The notes: a model not told the origin generated them from the letters alone. Positions 54,583-62,729 are shown, counted from the stretch's first letter. The stretch is DNA of 64,000 nucleotides from Planctomycetota bacterium (GCA_016709145.1 JADJEK010000001.1:1178001-1242000), one strand, 5' to 3'. Numbers and translations are program-made.

Positions 54583-54987
54583 TTGGCGCTCGTCGAAATG
54601 GAGCTGGCACGCATCCTCATCAGCGAGACCAGCGAGAGCCAGGTCATCTATCTGAAGGAGAAGGGTGGCCAGCGCGGCTTCCCGATCCTGATCGGCATCT
54701 ACGAAGCCTTCGAGATCAACCGCAAGATCACCGGCGAGGCGATGCCGCGCCCGATGACGCACGACCTACTCCGGAACACGATTCGATCGCTCGGGGCTGG
54801 CCTGGAGCGCGTCGTGATCGACGCCTTGCGCGAAGCGACGTTCTTCGCGAAGCTCCAGCTCAAGCGCGGAACCGAGACGGTGATGGTCGACTGCCGACCG
54901 AGCGACGCGATCGCGTTGGCGGCGGCCGAGCAAGCGCCGATCTTCGTCGACGAGTCGGTCATCGACGAGGCGACCAAGACGGAATGA
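54583..54987 (+). CDS. Bifunctional nuclease family protein (DUF151)
   Basis: 134 residues from TTG 54583, six bases after GGAG; ATG 54598 (MELARILISE) is the alternative. A TAGAAT -10-like box at 54536-54541 would put transcription start upstream of both. Core motifs: YLKEKGGQRGFPILIGIYEA, MPRPMTHDLLRNTI and VDCRPSDAIALA, which define the DUF151 bifunctional (DNase/RNase) nuclease family. Length is near the single-domain size. Function in bacteria is unclear. Divergent from asparaginase. Confidence 0.88.
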   Translation: MALVEMELARILISETSESQVIYLKEKGGQRGFPILIGIYEAFEINRKITGEAMPRPMTHDLLRNTIRSLGAGLERVVIDALREATFFAKLQLKRGTETVMVDCRPSDAIALAAAEQAPIFVDESVIDEATKTE

Positions 54988-55009
54988 CGCGCGGCGGACG
55001 ATTCCAAGC

Positions 55010-55097
55010 GGAGGGATGGCAGAGCGGTCGAATGCAACGGTTTTGAAAACCGTCGTGGCGCAAGCCACCGGGGGTTCAAATCCCTCTCCCTCCGCCA
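55010..55097 (+). tRNA. tRNA-Ser (anticodon TGA)
   Basis: 88 nt with encoded CCA. Acceptor GGAGGGA pairs with TCCCTCC, anticodon loop TTTGAAA gives TGA, long variable arm GTGGC-gcaa-GCCAC, T arm with GGTTCAAATCC. Its 3' end is also one arm of a 31-bp direct repeat and overlaps the integrase remnant. Confidence 0.97.
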
Positions 55098-55098
55098 C
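55068..55098 (+). repeat. attL-like 31-bp direct repeat (tRNA 3' end)
   Basis: Identical to 58515-58545; runs from CCGGGGGTTCAAATCC through the CCA end plus one base. Lies in the TGA tRNA gene. Confidence 0.85.
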
Positions 55099-55441
55099 CA
55101 TCTTGCGGCACGGTTTCGCAGAACTTCGCAATCGGGCCAGCGTTGCGGACCGACTCATCCTCCTTCGCCATTCGCACATATCCGCAAGGTGAAGCAGCTC
55201 CCGGCGTCACTGAGTGCCCTGCCTTCTGGGGAAACTGCTGGGGGGCGTTGGCACGTGCGTCAGCATTGCCGTCGTCCACCGTCCTTACGGCTCGCGCCAT
55301 GTCGGCGCTGTCCGTGTGGGAGTATCGCCCGACGGTGAGCATCGGCGTTGAATGGCGCGCCAACTCCTGAACGATGCGAATACTCGCACCGCTTGCAACG
55401 AGCCAGGACACGAACGTGTGGCGGAGAGCGTGAAAATCAGG
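55076..55441 (-). pseudogene. Tyrosine recombinase (integrase) C-terminal remnant
   Basis: About 120 residues with the C-terminal catalytic boxes: DFHALRHTFVSWLVASGAS (H-x-x-R), then IRIVQELARHSTPMLTVGRY with the second His and the nucleophile Tyr in GRYSHT. A stop codon (TAA at 55442-55444) cuts the frame immediately upstream, and no N-terminal domain is found in any frame, so it is truncated and presumably inactive. Its 3' end overlaps the tRNA-Ser 3' end, the usual orientation of an integrase next to its attachment site. Confidence 0.85.
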
Positions 55442-55581
55442 TTATTTGGAAGCAATGCGGTTGCCACTGCGGTGGTTCTCCTTATAGTCCGGGCAGAGAG
55501 CGTTCTGGGAAACCGTACGCGAACGAGTTGTGACACGCAGTCAACGACTCCTCCGCGTCTATAAAAGAAGGGTGAAATCAC

Positions 55582-55935
55582 ATGTTGCTAGGCGAACTCA
55601 TTTTCAACAATAGTACAAGCGGCCAGGAGTGGGTCTATACGCCCCCCGCTCCGCGCGGTTCGGCAAGCGCGACTTTTGCGGTAGACGTACTACAGGTTGC
55701 CGGAAGCACCGGGCCGACCCTCACCATTGAAGTGCAGACCCGAAATGGAATTGAGGACTCCTAGACTACGGTGACGGGCGCGGGCAGCCCGTATACCAAG
55801 ACCACGGTGGGCGTAAAGGAAACCGACAAGCTCACAGGGCTGGAGCAGTTGGTGAGAATGAGGTTTAAGCTCGCGAGCGGCTCGGCTGACGCATGGATGA
55901 GGATATTCGTCCTTACGCCCGTCTGGAGCGACTAA
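55582..55935 (+). pseudogene. Element protein interrupted by TAG (paralogue of next gene)
   Basis: 117 codons if the TAG at 55762-55764 is ignored; AAGAAGGG precedes the ATG. Before the stop: ELIFNNSTSGQEWVYTP, LTIEVQTRNGIEDS. After it, the same frame continues to TAA 55935 with LVRMRFKLASGSADAWMRIF and LTPVWSD. The next gene has DAWTTLAS where this one has DS-stop-TTVT, so a Trp codon TGG has probably become TAG. Otherwise both share the ending GSAD(A/S)WMRI.V..P.W. Function unknown; beta-rich. Confidence 0.75.
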
Positions 55936-55957
55936 CACGGTTAGCCCGACCACATCT

Positions 55958-56314
55958 ATGGACCTCATCGAACCAGCGGGCTGGTCTACGCAAGGGGAAA
56001 TCATCCGTCAGAATACGGTACGAACAACGACTGTGTTCGTACCGAGGGGCGGAGCGGCCCTGACTGTGAATGTACTCGTCCTTCAGAGAGTCGGCACGAC
56101 AGCCGGCACAATGCGACTCGAAGTAGAGGGCCGAGGAAGGGTGCAAGATGCCTGGACAACCCTCGCATCAGGCGAAATCTCGGCCACTGGGCGCTTGAGC
56201 GTTCAATCGAGTCGCACAAGAGAATTCATGCGCCTGGTTGTCATCCACAAGAGCGGGTCGGCCGATTCTTGGATGCGCATTTACGTGGAGCCGCCAATTT
56301 GGGGTGTCGACTAA
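55958..56314 (+). CDS. Small beta-rich element protein, function unknown
   Basis: 118 residues, paralogue of the interrupted gene upstream. Alternating hydrophobic strands (TTVFVPRGGAALTVNVLVLQ; TMRLEVEGRGRVQDAWTTLA) and a C-terminus KSGSADSWMRIYVEPPIWG. No signal peptide or membrane segment. The compact all-beta form would suit a virion or surface subunit, but nothing proves it. The ribosome site is weak. Confidence 0.6.
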   Translation: MDLIEPAGWSTQGEIIRQNTVRTTTVFVPRGGAALTVNVLVLQRVGTTAGTMRLEVEGRGRVQDAWTTLASGEISATGRLSVQSSRTREFMRLVVIHKSGSADSWMRIYVEPPIWGVD

Positions 56315-56346
56315 ACCGCGTCAGGCGGAGAAACGAGTAAGAAGCC

Positions 56347-57429
56347 ATGCGGCGTTCGCCGTCCAGACAGAGCCGCGGGGACAGTGCGACTCGATTAGGT
56401 TCGCCGGACCAAGGGTCCTCGGACTACCTCTTCGGACTCGATTTCAGGTCGGTAGGGTCAAGCGGGGCAAGTACGGCGAGCGCAGATGTCAGTGCTCCGA
56501 CGCCTAGTAAGAGTGACAGCGGGTCAAGCGCAGCGGAGGAAAGTAGTTGCACGTGCGCAGATGGAAGCGCTCCTTTCGGAGAAGACCTTCCCCACATCGC
56601 GCTTCTGGTACAACCGACATACGGGTGGACGTCCGACCCGAGCGCGAGGTTGATTGGTCATCGGATAATGATGGCCGAGCAGCGGCTAGGGGGGAGTGCG
56701 GTTCCTAAGACGTCACCTGGAACACAGCTCGATGACGATATGGTCGGGCCGGACGTCTCGCAATTTCGCCGCGACTATGCCGTCGCGTTTGAGATTAGCG
56801 AAGCCCTCATCGGTTCTGTCTATGTAGAAGTGCTGGAGTCTCTGTCGGGAGAGGGTGAGTTCGCGATTTGTTCCTTTGGAGACAAAGCACTTGTGTCAAG
56901 CGCTCTTACTGCGAACACAACCGTTGACTTTACAACCGACATGCTAAAGGCGCCTGCCAGCTCGGTAACAGAGCCGGATACGCCTACTATAATCGACTGG
57001 GCTGGCACAATCGCCGGAGCATCGCCAGGCAACGTAAGTCACTTTAGCCCTATGTCCCAAGCTATGGGTTCGGGCGCACAACCCGGGTTCTTGGCTTTCC
57101 AAAGCGTTAGCGGCTATGAATGGAATATTGACCCGTTCAAGGAAAAAAGGTTGATGATAGGGAGTTGGACGCCGCTGAATCAGCTCGGGCGCCGACTTGT
57201 ACGCAAGACCAACCAAAAGGCGCTGTTCGAAGAGCGGGCGGCTGAGAAAGGGAAGACCGACGCACCAGATACGAAGCAATTGCTGCGCACGTTCGATGCG
57301 ATAGACGACGACCTAATTAAGGAAATCAAGAAAGCAGAGGCCGGAGCATATAATTTCCCAAACAAGGAGAAAATGCCAAAATACCTTATCAACTGGGAGC
57401 CGAAATACCCTAAGTGGCTACACGAGTAG
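56347..57429 (+). CDS. Element protein of unknown function (360 aa)
   Basis: 360 residues. The first 80 are rich in Ser, Gly and Ala with a CTCADG pair of cysteines. The rest is a folded domain: LPHIALLVQPTYGWTSDPSA, FRRDYAVAFEISEALIGSVY, GFLAFQSVSGYEWNIDP and a basic helical C-terminus ending WEPKYPKWLHE. No recognised family, no membrane segment. It follows the small beta proteins in the same direction, 32 bp after, so likely one transcript. AT-richer codons than the host genes. Confidence 0.6.
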   Translation: MRRSPSRQSRGDSATRLGSPDQGSSDYLFGLDFRSVGSSGASTASADVSAPTPSKSDSGSSAAEESSCTCADGSAPFGEDLPHIALLVQPTYGWTSDPSARLIGHRIMMAEQRLGGSAVPKTSPGTQLDDDMVGPDVSQFRRDYAVAFEISEALIGSVYVEVLESLSGEGEFAICSFGDKALVSSALTANTTVDFTTDMLKAPASSVTEPDTPTIIDWAGTIAGASPGNVSHFSPMSQAMGSGAQPGFLAFQSVSGYEWNIDPFKEKRLMIGSWTPLNQLGRRLVRKTNQKALFEERAAEKGKTDAPDTKQLLRTFDAIDDDLIKEIKKAEAGAYNFPNKEKMPKYLINWEPKYPKWLHE

Positions 57430-57472
57430 ATTCCGTAGCCTCTGATCTATCTTCGCCGAGCAAGAGGTACAC

Positions 57473-57961
57473 ATGTCCTGGAATTGTGTCTCAGTTGGAG
57501 CTATCGTAACCTGTATCGCTCACCTGATCTTCGTTGCGCCGACGAGGCAAGACACGGGAAATCCCGTCGCTGTGCCGTCAGAAACCAGGATGCGCGGCCC
57601 TTTGGTCATCTGCGACGCGAATGGAACGGCTCGCGTTCGGATAGGCCCCATCGCTACGTCGAATGCCAACATGTACGGAGTGCAATGTCTAGATGAAGAA
57701 GGTATAGTTACTGTCCAGTTGGCCGCCGAAGACGGAGGTCAATATGCCGAGCTCGTCGTGGGAAATCCGGCGCGGCAACCGACGTGTGTTGTAAGCGCCC
57801 AAAAGGAAAGCGGACTCATCAGTGTTAACGAATATGGGGGTAAGTTGCCGGGGGGATTGGAGCGTAATAGGTTTATGATGTCCGTGCAGCAAGACGGGGC
57901 GGCCATACTATCGTTGAGCGGCGCTAATGGCGAGGAGGCTGTCTCAACATTTATAAAATGA
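57473..57961 (+). CDS. Probable exported small beta-repeat protein
   Basis: 162 residues with a hydrophobic N-terminus (CVSVGAIVTCIAHLIFVA), possibly a signal peptide. The mature part has repeated strand patterns, GPLVICDANGTARVRIGP, YGVQCLDEEGIVTVQLAA and MMSVQQDGAAILSLSG, of the L.D..G..R..L type often seen in small beta-solenoid-like proteins. Last gene of the element's rightward series. Unknown function. Confidence 0.55.
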   Translation: MSWNCVSVGAIVTCIAHLIFVAPTRQDTGNPVAVPSETRMRGPLVICDANGTARVRIGPIATSNANMYGVQCLDEEGIVTVQLAAEDGGQYAELVVGNPARQPTCVVSAQKESGLISVNEYGGKLPGGLERNRFMMSVQQDGAAILSLSGANGEEAVSTFIK

Positions 57962-58451
57962 GCCCTGGGCCAATGGACATCGCTCCGGTGACGCTTGAGG
58001 CAAAGGTTAGCCAGTCGTAGTGCGCGGTTCTGTCTGTCGAGCCCAAACCAACGGATTTAGAAGTGGTCACTGCGTCCGCAGTACGCGCCTCGCGGTCGCA
58101 GAGCAAGTTCGCGCAAGTGATGTCTGCGAGGCGTACTAACCGAACGGCACGCGCGCACAATTGAGTCGCGAGCGTTGACCACGCGTGCCCGGATGCGCTC
58201 TTGGCCGAAGCGGGTGATTGTCGTCAAATATGGAAGTCCTCAAGCAAGGTTACGGCGTAGCGGAAATCATATCGTTGAGCAAGACAGCCACTGTACGCGC
58301 GCCGCAGCATCGCCACGCGCGGCTGCGGAGTGCGCCACCGCTTCGCACGCACCCTCGGGAGTCGTGGCTCGCCGGATTGACAGAACGCGGTTCGGGCCGT
58401 CAAGTGTCGCCCCTCCGCGGACCCATCCGCCGAGGCGAGCCGCGACCAACC
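57962..58451. other. 490 bp without a supported gene
   Basis: Right end of the element. Short open frames on both strands have no protein-like features. From 58375 on it carries the promoter and 5' flank of the next tRNA, duplicated at 59360. Confidence 0.6.
58377..58405 (+). promoter_or_regulatory. Promoter of chimeric tRNA-Ser
   Basis: Perfect TTGACA (58377-58382), 17-bp spacer, weak TCAAGT (58400-58405), about 47 bp before the tRNA. Same layout as the copy at 59362. Confidence 0.5.
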
Positions 58452-58544
58452 GGAGAGGTGGCAGAGCGGTCGAATGCGACGCCTTGCTAAGGCGTTGAGC
58501 GGATTACATCTGCTCCGGGGGTTCAAATCCCTCTCCCTCCGCCA
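58452..58544 (+). tRNA. tRNA-Ser (anticodon GCT), chimeric 3' end
   Basis: 93 nt with CCA. Identical to the tRNA at 59437 up to GGTTCAAATCC, then follows the TGA-isoacceptor end (CTCTCCCTCCGCCA). The acceptor stem therefore pairs GGAGAGG with TCCCTCC, giving an A-C mismatch at the fifth pair and a G-U at the seventh. Anticodon stem, loop CTTGCTAAG and variable arm (GAGC...GCTC) are normal. It may be a weak or non-functional copy. Confidence 0.85.
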
Positions 58545-58545
58545 C
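58515..58545 (+). repeat. attR-like 31-bp direct repeat
   Basis: Identical to 55068-55098; forms the 3' end of the chimeric tRNA-Ser. Confidence 0.85.
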
Positions 58546-58665
58546 GCCCTGCGCGACCTGCGCAGCTATCGGCCCCGATCGCCGCGTTGCATCTCGCTCG
58601 CCGTGTCGCGGTGCAGACACTGTCTTCGCGAGATGCGCCTTGCGCTCGGGGCCGCTAGCTGTGCA

Positions 58666-58795
58666 GGGCTCTGCGGTTCGAATGGGTCGGGGACTTCCTT
58701 TGTTGGGGCACGCTCGAGGACTCGCGTGGGGACGGGGCTCTGCGATTCTCGGTGGTCGGGGACTTCTTTGTTTGGGGACGCTCGAGGACTCGCGT
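58666..58795. repeat. Two imperfect tandem repeats of about 62 bp
   Basis: 58666-58727 and 58735-58795 share GGGCTCTGCG, GGTCGGGGACTT and CGCTCGAGGACTCGCGT. A further 15-bp repeat (GATGCGCCTTGCGCT) flanks the pair near 58632 and 58816. The whole 58546-58879 stretch has no supported gene. Confidence 0.75.
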
Positions 58796-58879
58796 CGGCG
58801 GCACTGGCTTCACTGGATGCGCCTTGCGCTACCTTGCCGACCGTCGCCCGTCCGCCGCGCGGGCTTGGAGTCCCCGTCC

Positions 58880-59329
58880 ATGGCCTCAGCCGAAACTCGG
58901 TCCATCTCCGTGCGCGGTGCTCGTGTTGGCGATGCCGCCGACTTGGCGCGACTGCTGACCGAACTCGGCCACCCGACGACGGCCGAATCCATCACGACAC
59001 GTTGGGATCGTTGGTCGCGCAGCGACAGCGCCGCGTTCGTGGCCGAGGACGATCGCGGACGCGTCCTCGGGCTCGTCACGACGCATCGCATGGAAGTCCT
59101 GCATCGCCCGCGACCGGTCGGGCGGATCACGGCGTTGATCGTCGATTCCGCCGCGCGAGGTCTTGGCATCGGCAAGGCGTTGGTTCGCCACGTCGAGGCA
59201 TCGTTCGCGGCCGCGGGTTGCGGTCTGCTGGAAGTCACGAGTCATGCCAAGCTCGTGGAGGCCCACGCGTTCTACGAGCACGTCGGCTACGAGCGCACCA
59301 GCACGCGGTTCGCGCGGGTCTTGATCTGA
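58880..59329 (+). CDS. GNAT-family N-acetyltransferase
   Basis: 149 residues from ATG 58880 (MASAETRS). GNAT fold: ARVGDAADLARLLTELG at the N-terminus, the acetyl-CoA loop RGLGIGKALVRHVEASF around residue 93, and the C-terminal EAHAFYEHVGYERTSTRF. Upstream in-frame codons lie in the tandem repeats and are not protein-like. Flanked by two near-identical tRNA-Ser genes. Substrate unknown. Confidence 0.88.
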   Translation: MASAETRSISVRGARVGDAADLARLLTELGHPTTAESITTRWDRWSRSDSAAFVAEDDRGRVLGLVTTHRMEVLHRPRPVGRITALIVDSAARGLGIGKALVRHVEASFAAAGCGLLEVTSHAKLVEAHAFYEHVGYERTSTRFARVLI

Positions 59330-59359
59330 GGCGTTCCCCGTCGCCGTCGTGCCGCCCCG

Positions 59360-59515
59360 CATTGACAGAAGGCGGTTCGAGCCGTGAACTGTCGGCCCTC
59401 CGCGGAACCATCCGCTGAGGCGAACCGCGACCAACCGGAGAGGTGGCAGAGCGGTCGAATGCGACGCCTTGCTAAGGCGTTGAGCGGATTACATCTGCTC
59501 CGGGGGTTCAAATCC
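59360..59515. repeat. Duplicate of 58375-58530 (tRNA-Ser promoter and 5' part)
   Basis: Both copies hold the TTGACA promoter, the 70-bp leader and the tRNA up to the T loop, exactly 985 bp apart, with a few base changes in the leader and none in the tRNA part. Confidence 0.85.
59362..59390 (+). promoter_or_regulatory. Promoter of tRNA-Ser (GCT)
   Basis: TTGACA (59362-59367), 17-bp spacer, weak TGAACT (59385-59390). Confidence 0.5.
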
Positions 59516-59529
59516 CCCCCTCTCCGCCA
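59437..59529 (+). tRNA. tRNA-Ser (anticodon GCT)
   Basis: 93 nt with CCA. Acceptor GGAGAGG pairs fully with CCTCTCC; T stem GGGGG/CCCCC; anticodon loop CTTGCTAAG; long variable arm GAGCGGATTACATCTGCTC. Intact, in contrast to the copy at 58452. Confidence 0.97.
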
Positions 59530-59644
59530 ATCCAAGCTGTGCCGCCGCCGCTCGAAACGATCGAGCGGCGGCGCGCGTTCGCCGGGCCGACGCACGCGAT
59601 TCCACGTGCATCCGCGGGTCGCCGACTTGTCGTAGAAGATCGGC

Positions 59645-60703
59645 GTGAAGACCTCCTGGTCAGCGGTGTTGTCGACGGTGTCGATGCTCGGCGTGCTGCG
59701 CGCGGCGCTCTGCGAGGACGCGGCGAGCGAGCCCGCTAAGGCGTCGATCGCGGACGTCGGAGTCGACACGCGGTGGTTGTTGCCCGAGTCCGTGCTCATG
59801 CGCGACGACTGCGAGCTGAAGCTCGCCGCGGACGTGCTCGCGAAGCGGTTCGACGCGCTCGACGTCGACGCGAGGTTCGGCGCGGCCAAGCAATACGGCG
59901 ACGTCATCCGGATCGCCCGCGACGCGATCGCCGGGGGCACGAGCGTCGACGACGTGATACTTGAGATCGAGCAACAGCGGCCCGAACTCGCGTCGGCGTT
60001 CGCAGGGTGGATCGAACCGCTGCTGCGCGCCGATGGACTCACGAGCGAGGACTGGAATCCCGACGACGAGCGCGACGACGACGGCATGCGCATCGGCGCG
60101 CGCCTTGCGTTGACCGCGACCGACGGTGAACCCTGGTCGAGCCTCGACGGAGCGCGAGCGCTCACGCAGGGATCGACGCTCGTGTTCGCGGATCTAGCGC
60201 CGATCAAAGCCGTCGAGCGCGATTACGCGGCGTACCGCGAACGTGCCGGCGCGGCGTACGAGTCGATCGCGATGAAGCCCGACTCGTGGCGGACCGGCGA
60301 GGCGCGCGACGTCGGCGCGTTCACGCTGCATCACATGGAGTTCCGCGCGGACCTGCCGTTCCCGTTCACGACGTACTTCTGCGATCTCACGGTGCTCGAT
60401 CGCGTCGACGCGGCGGGGCGGTTGCGCGCGGACGTGTACTCGACGAGTCCGGACTTCCATTGGTTGGCCGGCACCGACGTGTACCTGCCGGTCGAGGACA
60501 GCGACGGGACGCTCGTCGCGTGGCTGCTCGTGCGCGTGTTCGGCTTCGACCTCGACGACGTTCCCGACGGTGATTCCGACCGCGAGGCAGCGATCCGGGC
60601 CGGGATCGGCAATCTGAAGCGCTTGGCCGAGCGCCGGCCGCGCGCGGTGGACGCCGAGCCGACGATGCCGGCTGACCTGCTGGAGCAGGACGCGCAACGC
60701 TGA
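59645..60703 (+). CDS. Exported protein of unknown function (352 aa)
   Basis: 352 residues with a signal-like N-terminus (VLSTVSMLGVLRAALC). The mature chain has a helical part (LKLAADVLAKRFDALDVDAR, DVIRIARDAIAGG) and then an alpha/beta part: MRIGARLALTATDGEPWSSL, GAFTLHHMEFRADLPFPFTT and VYSTSPDFHWLAGTDVYLPV. No recognised domain or catalytic motif. The C-terminus is charged. It follows the tRNA by 115 bp and is not obviously in an operon. Confidence 0.65.
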   Translation: MKTSWSAVLSTVSMLGVLRAALCEDAASEPAKASIADVGVDTRWLLPESVLMRDDCELKLAADVLAKRFDALDVDARFGAAKQYGDVIRIARDAIAGGTSVDDVILEIEQQRPELASAFAGWIEPLLRADGLTSEDWNPDDERDDDGMRIGARLALTATDGEPWSSLDGARALTQGSTLVFADLAPIKAVERDYAAYRERAGAAYESIAMKPDSWRTGEARDVGAFTLHHMEFRADLPFPFTTYFCDLTVLDRVDAAGRLRADVYSTSPDFHWLAGTDVYLPVEDSDGTLVAWLLVRVFGFDLDDVPDGDSDREAAIRAGIGNLKRLAERRPRAVDAEPTMPADLLEQDAQR

Positions 60704-60758
60704 ACCTCGGCCCGAGCCCCTGCTGGACCGCGGCAGCGCGTGCCTATACTCGCGCGCC

Positions 60759-61166
60759 ATGAAGCGCACGACGGCTCTGCTGACGTTGATCCTGGCCACG
60801 CTGGCGTTGCCGGCTTGCGTCGAACGCACGTTGACGATCGTCACCGTGCCCGACGCGGCCGACGTCTACCTCGATGGTCGCTTCGCCGGCAAATCGCCGG
60901 TGACGTTGCCGTTCTCGTACTACGGCACGCGCGAGATCGTCGTGCGCAAGCCCGGCTACCGCGTCGAACGCCACCTCGAGACGATGACGGCACCGCACTT
61001 CCAGCAACCGCCGTGGGACCTCTACTACGAAACGCTGACGAGCAACCTCTACGTCGACGCCTGGACGTTTCCGTACGTGCTGACGCCGCAGACCGAAGCC
61101 GACGTCAGCGAAGAGGCCGTGCGGCAGAAGATGCTCGAAGCGAAAGAGCTGCGCGAGCGCTCGTGA
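60759..61166 (+). CDS. PEGA-domain lipoprotein
   Basis: 135 residues. Signal peptide with lipobox LPAC (Cys at residue 20; LILATLALPAC). A PEGA-type domain follows: TLTIVTVPDAADVYLDGRFA, GKSPVTLPFSYYGTREIVVR and KPGYRVERH, common in surface or envelope lipoproteins. Short helical C-terminus. 17 bp before murD, possibly co-transcribed. Role unknown. Confidence 0.8.
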   Translation: MKRTTALLTLILATLALPACVERTLTIVTVPDAADVYLDGRFAGKSPVTLPFSYYGTREIVVRKPGYRVERHLETMTAPHFQQPPWDLYYETLTSNLYVDAWTFPYVLTPQTEADVSEEAVRQKMLEAKELRERS

Positions 61167-61182
61167 CGCGCGCGCGGTCGCG

Positions 61183-62580
61183 ATGAACGCACCGTTTTCG
61201 TACTCGTTCCCGACGGACACGGCGCTGCGCGGCAAGCGCGTCACCGTGATGGGGCTCGGGCTGTTCGGCGGCGGCGCGGCGGTGGTGCGCTTCCTCGCGT
61301 CGCGCGGCTGTGAGGTCGTCGTCACCGACTTGCGCGACGAACGCGCGTTGGCGCCGACGCTGGCCGAACTCGAAGGCATCGCCTTCACGCGCGTGTTCGG
61401 TGAGCATCGGACCAGCGACTTCACGGCCACGGATTTCGTCGTCGTCAATCCCGCGGTGCCCGAGACCTCGCCGTTCGTGCGCGCGGCGATCGACGCCGGT
61501 GTGCCGCTGTTGTCCGAAATCGGGCTGTTCGTCGCGCGTTGTCGCGCTCGGCTCGCGTTCGTGACCGGCTCGAAGGGCAAGTCGACGACGACGTCGCTGC
61601 TGTACGCAATGGCGCGCGCGGCCGGGGTCGACGCGATCCTCGGCGGCAACATCGGCCAGCCGCTGCTGCATCGCGTCGACGCGATCACGGCGGACCAGCT
61701 CGTCGCGTTCGAGATCTCGTCGTTCCAGCTCGATCAACTGCGCGGTCTGACGCGATCGGTCGAGGTCGCGGTGGTCACGAATCTCTACGAGGTCCACATC
61801 GAGCGCCACGGCACGCTCGAGGCGTACGCGGCGGCGAAGCGGACGGTGCTCGAGGGAGCCAAGACCGCCGTGCTGCGATTCGACGACGCGCGCGTGCGAG
61901 CGTTCGCCGACGACTTCCGCGGCGACGTGCGTTGGTTCGCGAAGGGGGAGCGTCCGCCGCGCGGGCTGTGGCTCGACGGCGACGTGCTGCGCGATGAGCG
62001 TGGTACGCAAGTCGCTGCGCGCCGCGAGTTCATCCTGCCGGGTCGACACAACCTGCTGAACGTCGCGGCGGCCGTGCTCGCCGCGGAGGTGCTCGGCATC
62101 GATCGCGCGGTCGCACTCGAAGCCGCGCGCGCGTTCCGCGGCGTCGAGCATCGCCTCGAACTGGTCGGGGAGTTCGACGGCGTGCGCTACTACAACGACT
62201 CGATCGCGACGACGAACGAGGCCGCGATGGCCGCGCTCGAGGCGATCGAGGGCGGGCTCGTGCTGCTCGCGGGCGGCAAGGAAGCGACGCGCGACCTCGC
62301 TCCGTTGGCGGCGGCGATCGCGAAGCGCGTGAAGACGTTGATCACCTTCGGGGAAGCCGGGCCGCGCCTCGCGCGTGGGGTGCGAGAGCTTGGCCTACGG
62401 ACTCCGGTCGTCGAAGTTTCGGACCTCGTCGCTGCGATGGATCACGCGAGGTCCTGCGTGGCGCGTGGGGATGCGGTGCTCCTGTCGCCGGCGTTCCCGT
62501 CGTACGACCAATTCACGAACTTCCGGGAACGCGGCGAGCGGTTCAAAGCCCTGGCCTCGCGATCGGGCCTTTCGGGCTGA
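61183..62580 (+). CDS. murD: UDP-N-acetylmuramoylalanine--D-glutamate ligase
   Basis: 465 residues. N-terminal nucleotide-binding domain (VTVMGLGLFGGGAAVVRFLA), central ATPase with GSKGKSTTTSLLYAMA (where most MurD have GTNGKT), NIGQPLL, AFEISSFQLDQL, and C-terminal domain with FRGVEHRLELVGEFDGVRYYNDS, AGGKEA and VLLSPAFPSYDQFTNFRERG. These identify MurD, which adds D-glutamate to UDP-MurNAc-L-Ala in peptidoglycan synthesis. Presence supports a peptidoglycan wall. The SKG variant in the P-loop is unusual but keeps GK(S/T). Confidence 0.93.
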   Translation: MNAPFSYSFPTDTALRGKRVTVMGLGLFGGGAAVVRFLASRGCEVVVTDLRDERALAPTLAELEGIAFTRVFGEHRTSDFTATDFVVVNPAVPETSPFVRAAIDAGVPLLSEIGLFVARCRARLAFVTGSKGKSTTTSLLYAMARAAGVDAILGGNIGQPLLHRVDAITADQLVAFEISSFQLDQLRGLTRSVEVAVVTNLYEVHIERHGTLEAYAAAKRTVLEGAKTAVLRFDDARVRAFADDFRGDVRWFAKGERPPRGLWLDGDVLRDERGTQVAARREFILPGRHNLLNVAAAVLAAEVLGIDRAVALEAARAFRGVEHRLELVGEFDGVRYYNDSIATTNEAAMAALEAIEGGLVLLAGGKEATRDLAPLAAAIAKRVKTLITFGEAGPRLARGVRELGLRTPVVEVSDLVAAMDHARSCVARGDAVLLSPAFPSYDQFTNFRERGERFKALASRSGLSG

Positions 62581-62729
62581 TTCGGCCGCAGGTCGCGTGA
62601 TCGGCGCTCTGCCGGTCCCCGTCGCGCGTGGCTACACTCCTCAAGTCGCTCGGACGGGAAGCTCGAAACTCCCGCAGACGCCGACGCGAAGCCCACCCGG
62701 ACCGACTCCCAGGACCCCGCCGCGCATCC

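Larger units (their letters stand above)
55068..58545. mobile_element. Integrated element between tRNA-Ser genes
   Basis: A region of about 3.4 kb of visibly lower GC and different codon use than its neighbours, bounded by 31-bp perfect direct repeats that are tRNA-Ser 3' ends (55068-55098 and 58515-58545). A tyrosine-recombinase remnant points toward the left tRNA. Cargo: two paralogous small proteins, one interrupted, and two proteins of unknown function. The size and broken integrase suggest a decayed or non-autonomous element. Roughly the last 140 bp (58375 on) are host-type tRNA promoter and tRNA sequence. Confidence 0.75.

Noticed and set aside
57951..58160. Leftward 69-codon frame in the element
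   Set aside because: No ribosome site, no recognisable domain, lies in an otherwise empty stretch.
58218..58490. Rightward 90-codon frame ending in the tRNA
   Set aside because: Crosses the tRNA promoter and tRNA gene; not protein-like.
58666..58795. Possible CRISPR-like repeats before the GNAT gene
   Set aside because: Only two imperfect copies, no unique spacers of constant size.
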